The notes: a model not told the origin generated them from the letters alone. Positions 43,353 to 52,352 are shown, numbered from the stretch's first letter. The stretch is 64,000 nucleotides of DNA from Ensifer adhaerens (GCF_002940685.1 NZ_PNFP01000007.1:62001-126000); one strand, 5' to 3'. Numbers and translations are program-made.

Positions 43353-44180
43353 ATGTTCCAGAACCGCGCCGAAGCCCTGGCGCTCGCTCTGCCCGCAGCG
43401 GTCTTTGCGGCGATCGTCTTTCTTGCGCCGGTGGTGATCCTGCTGGCGGAGGGCTTTCGCAGCGCCGATAGCTGGTCGCTTTCGGCCTATACGACCTTCT
43501 TTTCCGATCCGCTGAACCGCACCGTCTTCCTGCGTACCTTCCGGCTCGGCCTGATGGTCACCGCCGTTTCGGCGGTCATCGGCTATGCCGCGGCCTTCGC
43601 CATCGTCAATCTTACGCCGCGCAACAAGGGGCAGATGATCGGCCTTGTCGTGCTGCCGCTGATGATTTCGTCAGTTGCCCGTACCTACGCCTGGATCGTC
43701 ATCCTCGGCCGCACCGGCATCGTCAACCAGGCGCTGCAGCTCGTCGGTCTTTCGGACGAGCCGATCCGCTTCCTCTTTACCGAGACCGCCGTGTTCATCG
43801 GTCTTCTTCAGCTCTTCCTGCCGCTGATGATCCTGTCCCTGATCAGCGCGCTCGAGAACATGCCGAAGGATGCAATCCCCGCTGCCCGCGTTCTCGGCGC
43901 CAACTGGTTCCAGGTGTTTTTCAAGGTGATCCTGCCGCTCACCAAGGAAGGCCTCGTGATCGGCGGAACGCTGGTCTTCACCGGCTCGCTGACCGCCTAT
44001 ATCACACCGGCCATCCTCGGCGGCTCCAAGGTGCTGATGCTTGAAACGTTGCTCTACCAGCGCGTCACCGTCGCCAACGACTTCGTTGCAGCGAGCGTCA
44101 TCGCCTTCATTCTGATCGTCATGAGCTTTGCCGCCAATCTTCTTTTGAAACGGCTTGCCACCGCGAGGAACAAGCGATGA
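43353..44180 (+). CDS. ABC transporter permease (PotB-like), 275 aa
   Basis: Inner-membrane subunit of the inferred purine importer. Start at ATG 43353 after AAGGAAGAAGG; the upstream in-frame METRCDG start is poorly supported. Six spans begin with LALPAAVFAAIVFLAPVVIL. The coupling loop reads ALENMPKDAIPAARVLGANW, the E-A-A-x(3)-G pattern near residue 190. Stop overlaps the second permease by 4 bp. Confidence 0.92.
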   Translation: MFQNRAEALALALPAAVFAAIVFLAPVVILLAEGFRSADSWSLSAYTTFFSDPLNRTVFLRTFRLGLMVTAVSAVIGYAAAFAIVNLTPRNKGQMIGLVVLPLMISSVARTYAWIVILGRTGIVNQALQLVGLSDEPIRFLFTETAVFIGLLQLFLPLMILSLISALENMPKDAIPAARVLGANWFQVFFKVILPLTKEGLVIGGTLVFTGSLTAYITPAILGGSKVLMLETLLYQRVTVANDFVAASVIAFILIVMSFAANLLLKRLATARNKR

Positions 44181-44956
44181 CCCCGCGCGTCTTTACCCCT
44201 CTTGTCCTCTTCCTGGTGATCGGCTTCCTGATCGGACCGTTCTTCATCATCGTCGCCGCCTCGCTTTCCGGCGGCGAGACGCTGGCCTTCCCGCCGCAGG
44301 GCTTCTCGCTCAAGTGGGTCGCCAAGGTCTTCACGGTCGAGAGTTTCCAGGAAAGTTTCGCGATCTCGATGTTGCTCGCGATCGGCGGCACGGCGGCGGC
44401 TCTCGTGCTCGGGGTTCCCGCCTCTTACGCCCTGTCGCGCTACAAGCTGCCTTTCGGCGAAACCATCCGCACGATCGTGTCGCTGCCGATCATCGTGCCC
44501 GGCATCATCGTCGGCCTGGCGCTGTTGCGTTACATCGTCGTGCCCTTTGGCCTCAACATCACGCTGACACTGTTCCTCGCCCACACGGCGCTGGTTCTGC
44601 CCTATGCGGTACGGGTCGTCTCGGCGAGCCTCAACAATCTGCGCTCCGACATCGAGGAGGCGGCTGTGCTGCTCGGTTCCTCACGCGCCGGCGCCTTCTT
44701 CCGCGTGGTGATGCCGAACATCCGCAGCGGCATCCTCGCCGCCTTCATTCTCGGCTTCGTGACGAGCTTCAACCAGGTGCCGGTGTCGCTCTTCCTCTCC
44801 GGCCCCGGTGTGCGCACGCTGCCGATCGACATGCTCTCCTACATGGAGATCACCTACGATCCGTCGGTCGCGGCGCTTTCGGCCCTGCTCGCCTTCATGT
44901 CCATCGGCATCGTCTTCCTTGCCGAACGCTTCCTGGGATTCTCTCGCTATGTCTGA
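44177..44956 (+). CDS. ABC transporter permease (PotC-like), 259 aa
   Basis: Partner permease with six spans, beginning MTPRVFTPLVLFLVIGFLIG. The coupling loop LRSDIEEAAVLLGSSRAGAF is the standard EAA motif near residue 160. Its last codons overlap the ATP-binding gene by 8 bp (ATGTCTGA). PotB/PotC-type pairs usually import polyamines or similar small cationic solutes, but this operon encodes purine enzymes. Confidence 0.92.
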   Translation: MTPRVFTPLVLFLVIGFLIGPFFIIVAASLSGGETLAFPPQGFSLKWVAKVFTVESFQESFAISMLLAIGGTAAALVLGVPASYALSRYKLPFGETIRTIVSLPIIVPGIIVGLALLRYIVVPFGLNITLTLFLAHTALVLPYAVRVVSASLNNLRSDIEEAAVLLGSSRAGAFFRVVMPNIRSGILAAFILGFVTSFNQVPVSLFLSGPGVRTLPIDMLSYMEITYDPSVAALSALLAFMSIGIVFLAERFLGFSRYV

Positions 44957-45977
44957 CGCCTCCTTCCTCAGCCTTGAAAAACTGACGCTTGCCTATGGCG
45001 ACACCGTTGCGGTGAAGGACCTCGACCTTTCGATCCGCAAGGGCGAACTGGTGGCGTTCCTGGGGCCCTCCGGCTGCGGCAAGACCACGACGATGCGCTC
45101 TATCGCGGGGCTTCTGTCGCCGGCCTCCGGCGCAATCAAGCTCGATGGCGCCGACATCACCCGCGTGTCCGCCAACAAGCGTTCGGTCGGTCTCGTCTTC
45201 CAGTCCTATGCGCTGTTCCCGCACCTGACCGTGTTCGAAAACGTCGCCTTCGGCCTGCGGCTGAAGAAGCTGCCGGCCAACGAGATCGAGAGCAAGGTGA
45301 CGGCGGGGCTGAAGTCGGTCGGGCTTTCGAAGTTCTCCGCCCGCAAGCCGGGCGAACTCTCCGGCGGCCAGCAGCAGCGCGTGGCGCTGGCGCGCTCGAT
45401 GGTGATGGAGCCCAAGGTGTTGTTGCTCGACGAGCCGCTGTCGAACCTCGACGCGCGCCTGCGCCTTGAAATGCGCACCGAACTGCAGCGGGTGCAGAAG
45501 GAAACCGGCGTGACGATGATCTTCGTCACCCACGACCAGGGCGAAGCGCTGTCGCTGGCCGACCGCATCGTCGTCATGCTCAACGGCGCGATCGAGCAGA
45601 TCGGCACGCCCGAGGATATCTACAACCGCCCGATCTCGCGCTTCGTTGCCGACTTCGTCGGTTTCGAAAACATCTTTGCCGTCGAGGGCGGCAAGCTCAA
45701 GGCCGGCAACGGCCCGATCGATCTTTCCGGATCCCTGCCGCCTGACACGGCAGGGCTTGCGTGGCGTCCGCGCATGGTGACCCTTGGTTCAGGTCCTTTC
45801 CAGGGCACTGTGCGCGGAGCCTCTTTCTCCGGCAGCACGCGCGAATACCTGCTCGATACGCCGCTCGGCGCCATCAAGGCGGAAGAGGATGCAGCACTTG
45901 CAGCCCGTGAGACGGGATCTGCGATTGCCTTCGGCCTGCCGGTCGAGAAGGCCGCGCGCCTCAAGAAGTTCGGGTAA
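44949..45977 (+). CDS. ABC transporter ATP-binding protein (PotA/UgpC-like), 342 aa
   Basis: ATPase of the purine-operon importer. I start at ATG 44949, overlapping the permease stop; an upstream in-frame start lies inside that permease gene. Walker A GPSGCGKTTTMRSI, signature LSGGQQQRVALARSM, Walker B VLLLDEPLSNLDARL and H-loop FVTHDQGEALS are intact. A C-terminal TOBE-like regulatory domain covers about residues 235-342 (GLAWRPRMVTLGSGPFQGTV). Eight bases separate its stop from the nucleoside hydrolase start. Confidence 0.95.
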   Translation: MSDASFLSLEKLTLAYGDTVAVKDLDLSIRKGELVAFLGPSGCGKTTTMRSIAGLLSPASGAIKLDGADITRVSANKRSVGLVFQSYALFPHLTVFENVAFGLRLKKLPANEIESKVTAGLKSVGLSKFSARKPGELSGGQQQRVALARSMVMEPKVLLLDEPLSNLDARLRLEMRTELQRVQKETGVTMIFVTHDQGEALSLADRIVVMLNGAIEQIGTPEDIYNRPISRFVADFVGFENIFAVEGGKLKAGNGPIDLSGSLPPDTAGLAWRPRMVTLGSGPFQGTVRGASFSGSTREYLLDTPLGAIKAEEDAALAARETGSAIAFGLPVEKAARLKKFG

Positions 45978-45984
45978 GCTGAAG

Positions 45985-46905
45985 ATGGGTGTCTGGATCG
46001 ATACGGACATGGGCTTCGACGACATCGCCGCCGTGCTTGTCGTCCTTCATGCCGGTGAAGACATCGACGGCGTTTCGCTGGTTTTCGGCAATACGCCGCT
46101 TGACCAGGTAAAGCGCAATGCTGCCAGTGCGACGCTCGCCTTCGGCTGGGTTTTCGCCATCCACGAGGGTCGCGCTCTGCCGGTGCTCGGCAAGCTTGAG
46201 ACCGCCGAACGCATCCTCGGCGAAGCCGGCATGCCGACGGCCGGATTGACCCTGCCTCAGGCCGACGCCTTGCCGGCAAGCGACGCGTTCGCCGCCCTTT
46301 GCGCCTGGCTGGAGGGGGAGGGGCCGAAGCGTATCCTGGCGCTCGGGCCGCTCACCAATATTGCAGCCCTTTGCCTTGCCCGCCCGGACCTGGCCGTGCG
46401 CATCACCGATCTCACCTGGATGGGTGGCGGCGTCACCAGCGGCAACCACACGGCTTCCGCCGAATTCAACGCCTTTGCCGATCCGGAAGCGCTCGCGATC
46501 GTGATTGCGCACGGCCTGCCGCTGCGCATGGTCGATCTCGATCTCTGCCGCAAGGTCTTTGCCTATCCCGACGACGTCGCGCCGATCCGCTCGGCCGGCG
46601 GCGCCAATGCCGATCTCATCGCCGATCTGCTCGCCGGCTACATCTCGATCGGCACCAGCCGCGGGCGGCCGGGCATGGCGATCTATGACCCCTCAGCTGC
46701 CGTCGCCTTCGTCAATCCGGGCGCGATCTCCTTCCGAAGCGCGCGCATCGAAGTCGAACTCGGCGGCACGCTCGCCCGCGGCCGCACGGTCGTCGAAACG
46801 CGCGAAAGCCATGCGGTCTTCAACGCCGAATATGCCGTCGATGCCCACGTCGAGACCACGCGGGCGCAGATCCTCGGCGCACTGATGAAAGAAGCGCAGA
46901 AGTGA
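45985..46905 (+). CDS. Nucleoside hydrolase (IUNH family), 306 aa
   Basis: Hydrolyses the N-glycosidic bond of ribonucleosides to base plus ribose. ATG 45985 gives the calcium-binding N-terminus VWIDTDMGFDD (DxDxGxDD, Asp6-Asp13). LALGPLTNIAALCLARPDL and the closing ligand segment ASAEFNAFADPEAL with the Asn/Asp pair are characteristic. The terminal gene overlap (GTGA) couples it to adenine deaminase, so imported adenosine or similar nucleosides could be cleaved to adenine and then deaminated. Base specificity cannot be read from sequence. Confidence 0.92.
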   Translation: MGVWIDTDMGFDDIAAVLVVLHAGEDIDGVSLVFGNTPLDQVKRNAASATLAFGWVFAIHEGRALPVLGKLETAERILGEAGMPTAGLTLPQADALPASDAFAALCAWLEGEGPKRILALGPLTNIAALCLARPDLAVRITDLTWMGGGVTSGNHTASAEFNAFADPEALAIVIAHGLPLRMVDLDLCRKVFAYPDDVAPIRSAGGANADLIADLLAGYISIGTSRGRPGMAIYDPSAAVAFVNPGAISFRSARIEVELGGTLARGRTVVETRESHAVFNAEYAVDAHVETTRAQILGALMKEAQK

Positions 46906-48689
46906 GTGCCGTGCAGCAACCCCGGGACCTGATGGTCGCGACACTCCGCAGCCGTGCGGTGGCCGCTGCGCGCGGTGCAGAACCGTTCGACGTCCTGATA
47001 TCGGGCGGCACGCTCGTCGACGTGGTCACCGGCGAGCTCCGGCCGGCCGATATCGGCCTCGTCGGGCCGTTGATCGCCAGTGTCCACGAACCGGGAGCAC
47101 GCAGCGACGCGACAACCGTGATCGATGCGACGGGCGCCTTCGTTTCGCCGGGTCTGATCGACACCCACATGCACGTCGAAAGCTCGATGGTGACGCCCGC
47201 GACCTATGCCAATGCGGTGCTGCCGCGTGGTGTGACGACCGTCGTCTGGGACCCGCACGAGTTCGGCAATGTCAACGGCGTTTCCGGCGTGCGCTGGGCC
47301 GCGGACGCCATCGCCGGTCTGCCGCTGCGCACGGTCCTGCTGGCACCTTCCAGCGTGCCGTCTGCACCGGGCCTGGAACAGGCCGGTGCCGATTTCGACG
47401 CCGATGTGATTGCCGACATTCTGCGTTGGCCGGAAATCGGCGGCGTCGCCGAAATGATGAACATGCGCGGCGTCATCGATGGCGAGCCGCGGATCAGCGG
47501 CATCGTTCAGGCGGGGCTCGCCGCCGGCAAGCCGGTTAACGGCCATGCGCGCAGCCTTGCCGGCCCCGATCTCCAGGCCTTCGTGACCGCCGGTGTCAGC
47601 TCCGACCATGAACTTGTGTCCGGAGACGATCTGCTGGCAAAGCTGAGGGCGGGACTGTCGATCGAACTGCGCGGCTCCCACGATCACCTGCTGCCGGACT
47701 TCGTCAAGACTCTCAACGGTTTGGGACATCTTCCTCAGACGGTGACGCTCTGCACCGACGACGTCTTCCCCGACGACCTCGCCCATGCCGGCGGTCTCGA
47801 CGACGTCGTTCGCCGGCTGGTCCGTTACGGCCTGCCCGCCGAATGGGCGCTTCGCGCGGCCACGCTGAACGGTGCCGTCCGACTGGGCCGGCACGATCTC
47901 GGGCTGGTTGCGCCGGGACGGCGGGCGGACATCGTGCTCTTCGAGGACCTGGCCGACTTCCGTGCGCGCACGGTCGTCGTCGACGGCAAGGCGATTGCAA
48001 GCGCCGGGCGGATGATCGTGCCGCTGAGTGGTCTTGCCGCCGAGACCCTGCATGGCACGATGAAGATCGCGCCGCTGTCCGCGAACGATTTCCGCATTCC
48101 CGCAGACGGCACGAAGGTCCGCGTCGCGACCATCGACCGCCCGCGTTTCACCCAGTGGGGCGAAGCCATTGTCGCGGTCGAGGGTGGCTTCGTCGTTCCG
48201 CCCGAGGATACGACGCTGATCGCCGTCGCGCACCGTCATGGGCGCGCCGACAGCCGGCCGCGTGTCGGTCTGTTGTCGAGCTGGGGCACCTGGCGCGGCG
48301 CATTCGCGACCACGGTCTCGCATGACAGCCACAACCTGACGGTCTTCGGTGGCAATGCCGAGGATATGGCGCTTGCGGCCAATGCGGTGATCGCTGCCGG
48401 TGGCGGTATGGCCGTTGCGTCCGGCGGCAAGGTCGATGCGATCCTGCCTCTGCCGCTCGCGGGGCTGGTCTCCGGGGAGCCGCTGGAAGAGGTGGCGGAT
48501 AGCTTTGCAGCACTCCGCGAAGCGGTCGGCCGCATCGTCGACTGGCAGCCGCCCTATCTGGTCTTCAAAGCCTGCTTCGGCGCGACGCTCGCCTGCAATG
48601 CCGGACCGCACCAGACCGATCGCGGCATCGCCGACGTGGCGACGGGCAAGGTCATGGAAAGCCCGATCCTTGAGGTGCTTGAAGCATGA
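46902..48689 (+). CDS. ade: Adenine deaminase, 595 aa
   Basis: Amidohydrolase-superfamily enzyme converting adenine to hypoxanthine and ammonia. It starts at GTG 46902, overlapping the nucleoside hydrolase stop. The metal-site motif is GLIDTHMHVESSMVTPATYA (about residues 84-103). GVTTVVWDPHEFGNV and CTDDVFPDDLAHAGGLDDVV match the bacterial Ade family. The C-terminal domain SHDSHNLTVFGGNAEDMALA is also family-typical. Length (595 aa) is normal. Together with the importer and hydrolase it makes a purine scavenging pathway. Followed by a GC hairpin at 48699. Confidence 0.94.
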   Translation: MSAVQQPRDLMVATLRSRAVAAARGAEPFDVLISGGTLVDVVTGELRPADIGLVGPLIASVHEPGARSDATTVIDATGAFVSPGLIDTHMHVESSMVTPATYANAVLPRGVTTVVWDPHEFGNVNGVSGVRWAADAIAGLPLRTVLLAPSSVPSAPGLEQAGADFDADVIADILRWPEIGGVAEMMNMRGVIDGEPRISGIVQAGLAAGKPVNGHARSLAGPDLQAFVTAGVSSDHELVSGDDLLAKLRAGLSIELRGSHDHLLPDFVKTLNGLGHLPQTVTLCTDDVFPDDLAHAGGLDDVVRRLVRYGLPAEWALRAATLNGAVRLGRHDLGLVAPGRRADIVLFEDLADFRARTVVVDGKAIASAGRMIVPLSGLAAETLHGTMKIAPLSANDFRIPADGTKVRVATIDRPRFTQWGEAIVAVEGGFVVPPEDTTLIAVAHRHGRADSRPRVGLLSSWGTWRGAFATTVSHDSHNLTVFGGNAEDMALAANAVIAAGGGMAVASGGKVDAILPLPLAGLVSGEPLEEVADSFAALREAVGRIVDWQPPYLVFKACFGATLACNAGPHQTDRGIADVATGKVMESPILEVLEA

Positions 48690-48698
48690 CCTGCGCAG

Positions 48699-48717
48699 GC
48701 CGCCCACGCCGGGCGGC
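48699..48717. terminator. Terminator hairpin after the purine operon
   Basis: GCCGCCC-ACGCC-GGGCGGC, perfect 7-bp arms, begins 10 bp after the adenine deaminase stop and is followed by TTGTG. It also lies downstream of the convergent M20 gene. Confidence 0.65.
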
Positions 48718-48825
48718 TTGTGAAGTCCGCCGTCGTTTCCGTAAGGCGGATCGCCTCGCTCTTTAAGCAGACGCTCTAAATCCTTGAGATCGCTTGTTTT
48801 CGCCGGAGCCTTCGCGAGGCACGCG

Positions 48826-50001
48826 TTACTCCGCGCGTGCCAGTTCCTGCTCCACCAACGTCGACCAGAAGGCGACGCCCGGACCGATCGCCGCGTCGTT
48901 GAAGTCGTAAGCGGTGTTGTGGTGCAGCGCGCCGTCGACGGCCGGACCGTTACCGAGCCAGACGTAGCACCCGGGCGCTTCCAGCCCGAAGAAGGCGAAG
49001 TCGTCGCCGGCAGTGGAGGGTGGAAAGGTCGTGCGGGTCTTGTCGCCGAAGACGGCGCGTGCGGCCTTCAGCGCCCGGGCACTGGCGTCGGCCTCGTTGA
49101 CGACGGGCGGGATGCGGCGCTCGAATTCATAGTCGACGGAAATGCCGTACATCTCGGCCGTGCCGCGTGCGAGGCGACCAATTTCCGTTTCGAGCTGGTC
49201 GCGGACTTCAGGTGTATAGGCGCGCGCGGTGCCGCCGATCTCGACGGTATCAGGGATGACGTTGAGCGCCTTCGGGTCCCCGGCGCGCACCGAGCAGGCG
49301 CTGACGACGGCCGGCTGCAGCGGGTCGACGACGCGGCCGACGATCGATTGCAGCGAGGCGAGGAAGGTGCCTGCGGCCGTCACCGGATCCCGGCCGAGAT
49401 GCGGCTTGGCGCCATGGGTGCCGATGCCGCGAAAAGTGAGCCGCCAGCTGTCGGATGAGGCAAGCTGCGGGCCGGCAACGACGGCCATCTCGTCCGGATC
49501 GAGGCCCGGCATGTTGTGCAGGCCGTAGACGGCGTCGCAGGGGAAGAGTTTGAAGAGACCGTCCTCGACCATGCGCTTTGCACCGCCGCGTCCCTCTTCG
49601 GCCGGCTGGAAGATGAAATGCACGGTTCCGGAGAAATTGCGGGTCTTCGCCAGATGGCGGGCGGCGCCGAGCAGCAATGTCGTGTGGCCGTCATGGCCAC
49701 AGGCATGCATCTTGCCTGCCTCGCGGGACTTGTAGGGTCGGTCGGCGACCTCTGGCATGGCGAGCGCATCCATGTCGGCGCGAAGGCCGATCGAGCGTGT
49801 GCCGTTGCCCACCTGCAGGGTCCCGACGACACCGGTTTTTCCCAAACCCCTGTGAACCTTTAGGCCCGCATCTTCAAGCCATTTGGCAACGAGGTCGCTG
49901 GTGCGCACTTCCTCGAAACCGAGCTCCGGATGGGCATGCAGATCGCGACGGAAGTCGGTGAGGAAGGTGAGGTCGTCGGCTATTCCGTCTGGCAGGCGCA
50001 T
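48826..50001 (-). CDS. M20 family amidohydrolase (hippurate hydrolase-like), 391 aa
   Basis: Zinc-dependent hydrolase of N-acyl amino acids or related amides. I start at ATG 50001 (MRLPDGIADDLTFLTDFRRD), because the extension to 50160 lacks family similarity. Metal-site motifs are ADMDALAM, HACGHDGHTTLLLGA (about residues 101-115) and PAEEGRGGA, with the dimerisation domain near residues 185-300. Divergent from the phosphoribosyltransferase gene and convergent with adenine deaminase. Substrate is unknown; no signal peptide. Confidence 0.9.
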   Translation of the reverse strand: MRLPDGIADDLTFLTDFRRDLHAHPELGFEEVRTSDLVAKWLEDAGLKVHRGLGKTGVVGTLQVGNGTRSIGLRADMDALAMPEVADRPYKSREAGKMHACGHDGHTTLLLGAARHLAKTRNFSGTVHFIFQPAEEGRGGAKRMVEDGLFKLFPCDAVYGLHNMPGLDPDEMAVVAGPQLASSDSWRLTFRGIGTHGAKPHLGRDPVTAAGTFLASLQSIVGRVVDPLQPAVVSACSVRAGDPKALNVIPDTVEIGGTARAYTPEVRDQLETEIGRLARGTAEMYGISVDYEFERRIPPVVNEADASARALKAARAVFGDKTRTTFPPSTAGDDFAFFGLEAPGCYVWLGNGPAVDGALHHNTAYDFNDAAIGPGVAFWSTLVEQELARAE

Positions 50002-50194
50002 TGGCAGGCATTCCCATGTTTCATCCGGCGAAGGGGCTTGTGAATTCCGCGCGCTTTGCGCGGCCCACGGTGCCCTTTCGGTTTGATCGAAGTCGCAAAC
50101 GGTATAGACGAAAACGGCCGGAACCAGAACAGCAAGCCGGCCTTTTTGATCGCCTTTCATTTCGGGCGAAAGCGTGCAGACGAGGACCGGACCG

Positions 50195-50875
50195 ATGCAG
50201 CCCCACGACTTCTGGCAGGAAATCTATCCGCCCAAAAGCTTCGACATTCAGGCGGGTTATCGGGATTTCTTCCCGGCGACACTCAATGACGGACGCCAGA
50301 TCCTGTTGCCGATCCGTCCGCTGGCCGACGGAAGACACGCGCTCGCCTCGCTGATCGTCAATCAGGCGAGCTTTGCCGTCGAGGATGCGCTGGCAACCGA
50401 GCTCGCGGCGAAGCTCGCGGCCTATGAGCCCGACGTTGTCGCCGGCCTGCCGACGCTGGGCCTCACGCTTGCGTCCGCCGTCGCCCGCAAGCTTGGTCAC
50501 AGCCGCTACGTTCCGCTCGGGACATCCAGAAAATTCTGGTACGTCGACGACCTCTCCGTGCCACTCTCCTCGATCACCACGCCCGACCAGAAGAAGCGGC
50601 TCTATGTCGATCCGCGCATGCTGCCGCTGCTTGAGGGCAAACGGGTGGCTTTGATCGACGACGTCATTTCCAGCGGCACGTCGATCCTCGCCGGGCTGAC
50701 GCTGATGGAAGCCTGCGGCATCGAGCCGGTCGCGATCGGCGCCGCCATGCTGCAGACCGAGCGCTGGCGTCAGCCGCTTGCTGACCTCGCGCCCCATTGG
50801 CCCGAGCGCGTGGTCGGGGTTTTCCAGACGCCGTCGCTTGCCCGCAACGAGGACGGCAGCTGGCGAAGGGCGTAA
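50195..50875 (+). CDS. Phosphoribosyltransferase family protein, 226 aa
   Basis: PRTase fold with the PRPP-binding motif RVALIDDVISSGTSILAG (about residues 152-169) and DVVAGLPTLGLTLASAVA as the pyrophosphate loop. ATG 50195 follows GAGGA by about 9 bp; ATG 50174 is an alternative. The middle hood region FWYVDDLSVPLSSITTPDQK differs from textbook Apt/Gpt enzymes, so the base is uncertain. Its closeness to the purine operon suggests salvage of the hypoxanthine or adenine produced there, but it has its own promoter and is divergent from the M20 gene. Confidence 0.8.
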   Translation: MQPHDFWQEIYPPKSFDIQAGYRDFFPATLNDGRQILLPIRPLADGRHALASLIVNQASFAVEDALATELAAKLAAYEPDVVAGLPTLGLTLASAVARKLGHSRYVPLGTSRKFWYVDDLSVPLSSITTPDQKKRLYVDPRMLPLLEGKRVALIDDVISSGTSILAGLTLMEACGIEPVAIGAAMLQTERWRQPLADLAPHWPERVVGVFQTPSLARNEDGSWRRA

Positions 50876-51002
50876 TCGCATGGCGGCTGTGAGCCTGCGG
50901 CCGGCGCGGATTTGTACCCTTCCGCGAAGGAATGCCTTTGCCGCCTGAGGCAGGCGCGTTAGCCTCGTTCCCGGCGTTTCGGCCGCGTCTGCGAGGGAAT
51001 TC

Positions 51003-51398
51003 ATGCGCTTCATCAATCCGATCCCTTTCGTCAGCGACATCAAGCGATCGCGGACCTTCTACGAGAGGACGCTCGGTCTGACGATCCGCGAGGACTTCGG
51101 CAATTTCGTGCTTTTCGAGGGCGGCTTTGCCATCCATGAGGGACGCTCGCTCGAACGGACCATCTGGCGGCAAGAACTGTCTTCAGCCGAGCCCTATGGG
51201 CGGCGAAACGTGCTTCTCTACTTTGAAGATGACGATGTCGACGCGGCCTTCGCACGCATTGCACCGCTTGTTGAGCTGATCCATCCGGTCGAGCGCCAGG
51301 AATGGGGCCAGCGCGTCTTTCGTTTTTATGATCCGGACGGACATGCCGTCGAGGTCGGAGAACCGCAGGATCTGGGGGCCGCGAGCACGGCAGTCTAG
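51003..51398 (+). CDS. VOC/glyoxalase superfamily protein, 131 aa
   Basis: Single-subunit vicinal oxygen chelate fold. FINPIPFVSDIKRSRTFYER opens the first beta-alpha-beta-beta-beta module and RFYDPDGHAVEVGEP closes the second with the usual metal-side Glu. Members bind metal and act as lyases, dioxygenases or resistance proteins; nothing here shows which. GAGGG precedes the ATG. Monocistronic, ending at the palindromic hairpin at 51428. Confidence 0.85.
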   Translation: MRFINPIPFVSDIKRSRTFYERTLGLTIREDFGNFVLFEGGFAIHEGRSLERTIWRQELSSAEPYGRRNVLLYFEDDDVDAAFARIAPLVELIHPVERQEWGQRVFRFYDPDGHAVEVGEPQDLGAASTAV

Positions 51399-51427
51399 CG
51401 CGTCCCGATAGGCCGGGCCTCATCGGC

Positions 51428-51463
51428 GTTCGGGCATCGCCGCGATCGCGGCGATGCCCGAAC
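51428..51463. terminator. Perfect 36-bp palindrome, bidirectional terminator
   Basis: The two 18-base halves (51428-51445 and 51446-51463) are exact reverse complements with no spacer. GTTCGGGCATCGCCGCGA is the left half. It lies between the convergent stops of the VOC gene and the copper-cluster DUF411 gene and is followed by TGTTTC, so it should fold into a strong hairpin in either RNA. Confidence 0.75.
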
Positions 51464-51511
51464 TGTTTCATGGAAGACAGTCCCGGAGACTACCGATCGG
51501 TAGGGAACTGC

Positions 51512-51976
51512 CTAGTTCGCCGGTCGAACCTGATAATAGACCGTCGACTTCGCCCCGGCCGCCTTGGCGATCGTGTAGACGTCGTAGGAGGCCTTCGGAT
51601 CGTTGCCCATGCCGAGCGAGCCCGAGGGCATGCCGGGAACCGCGATACCGGCAACATCTGGCCTTTCAGCCAGCAGCTTCTTCACCGCTTCGAGCGGCAC
51701 ATGCCCTTCGATGACATAACCGTCGATCACAGCGGTATGGCAGCCTTCCATGTCGGCGGGAACCGCAAAGCGCGTCTTGATTACCGACATGTCCGCCTCG
51801 TCGTGCACCTCGACCTTGTAGCCGGCCGCTTCCATGGCGTCCGCCCATTGTTCGCAGCAGCCGCATTGCGGATCCTTGTAGACGGCCATCGTGCCGGTTG
51901 CCGCGACGGCGCCTGTTGCCAAGAGGGTGATGCCCGCAATCGTGCCTGCAACGAAATGCCTGCGTAACACGTTCAT
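51512..51976 (-). CDS. DUF411 metal-binding family protein, exported, 154 aa
   Basis: Last gene of the copper block. A signal sequence (LRRHFVAGTIAGITLLATGA) leads to a thioredoxin-like domain with the DUF411 cysteine cluster YKDPQCGCCEQW (about residues 33-44). A further Cys-His in ADMEGCHTAVIDGYVIEGH is conserved. DUF411 proteins are repeatedly linked to copper resistance and are thought to bind copper in the periplasm; activity is not established. Separated by 82 bp from the CusF-like gene. Confidence 0.88.
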   Translation of the reverse strand: MNVLRRHFVAGTIAGITLLATGAVAATGTMAVYKDPQCGCCEQWADAMEAAGYKVEVHDEADMSVIKTRFAVPADMEGCHTAVIDGYVIEGHVPLEAVKKLLAERPDVAGIAVPGMPSGSLGMGNDPKASYDVYTIAKAAGAKSTVYYQVRPAN

Positions 51977-52058
51977 CGAACACTCCTTTCCGTTTCTTCC
52001 TGATTAAGGATTGTGACGCCCGGGCCGCCAGATGTCGACCCGGGCGGTTTGCCGCAGC

Positions 52059-52352
52059 TTACTTGACTTCGGTCACCGTCAGCTTGCCGTTGACCCGATC
52101 GGCGACGAATTCGATCGATGCACCTTCCTTGAGCTTGGCAAGCACCGCGTCGTCACTGACGCGGAACACCATGGTCATGGCTGGCATGTCCAGGTTCTTC
52201 AGGTCCTCGTGGTCGATCGTCACCTTCTTGGCCTTGGTGTCCAGCTTCTTGACGACGCCCTTGGTGAACTCCGCGGCCTGCGCGGGAAGGGCAACTGTCG
52301 TGACGGAAAAGGCGAGCGCGAGCGCTGCGAAGAGTTTACCTGCAGTCTTCAT
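52059..52352 (-). CDS. CusF-like periplasmic copper-binding protein, 97 aa
   Basis: Small exported metallochaperone: signal peptide MKTAGKLFAALALAFSVTTV with cleavage after AQA. The CusF core reads TIDHEDLKNLDMPAMTMVFRV, cut here at His48, Met56, Met59 and Met61. It aligns without gaps to the CusF H-x(7)-W-P-x-M-T-M motif, but the copper-capping Trp is replaced by Met56. In E. coli CusF passes Cu(I)/Ag(I) to the CusCBA pump; no CusA/CusB gene is present here. It lies 27 bp downstream of the cupredoxin gene. Confidence 0.9.
   Translation of the reverse strand: MKTAGKLFAALALAFSVTTVALPAQAAEFTKGVVKKLDTKAKKVTIDHEDLKNLDMPAMTMVFRVSDDAVLAKLKEGASIEFVADRVNGKLTVTEVK

Noticed and set aside
46683-48707. 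674-codon open frame on the minus strand opposite adenine deaminase
   Set aside because: Antisense shadow; the plus strand has complete adenine deaminase motifs.
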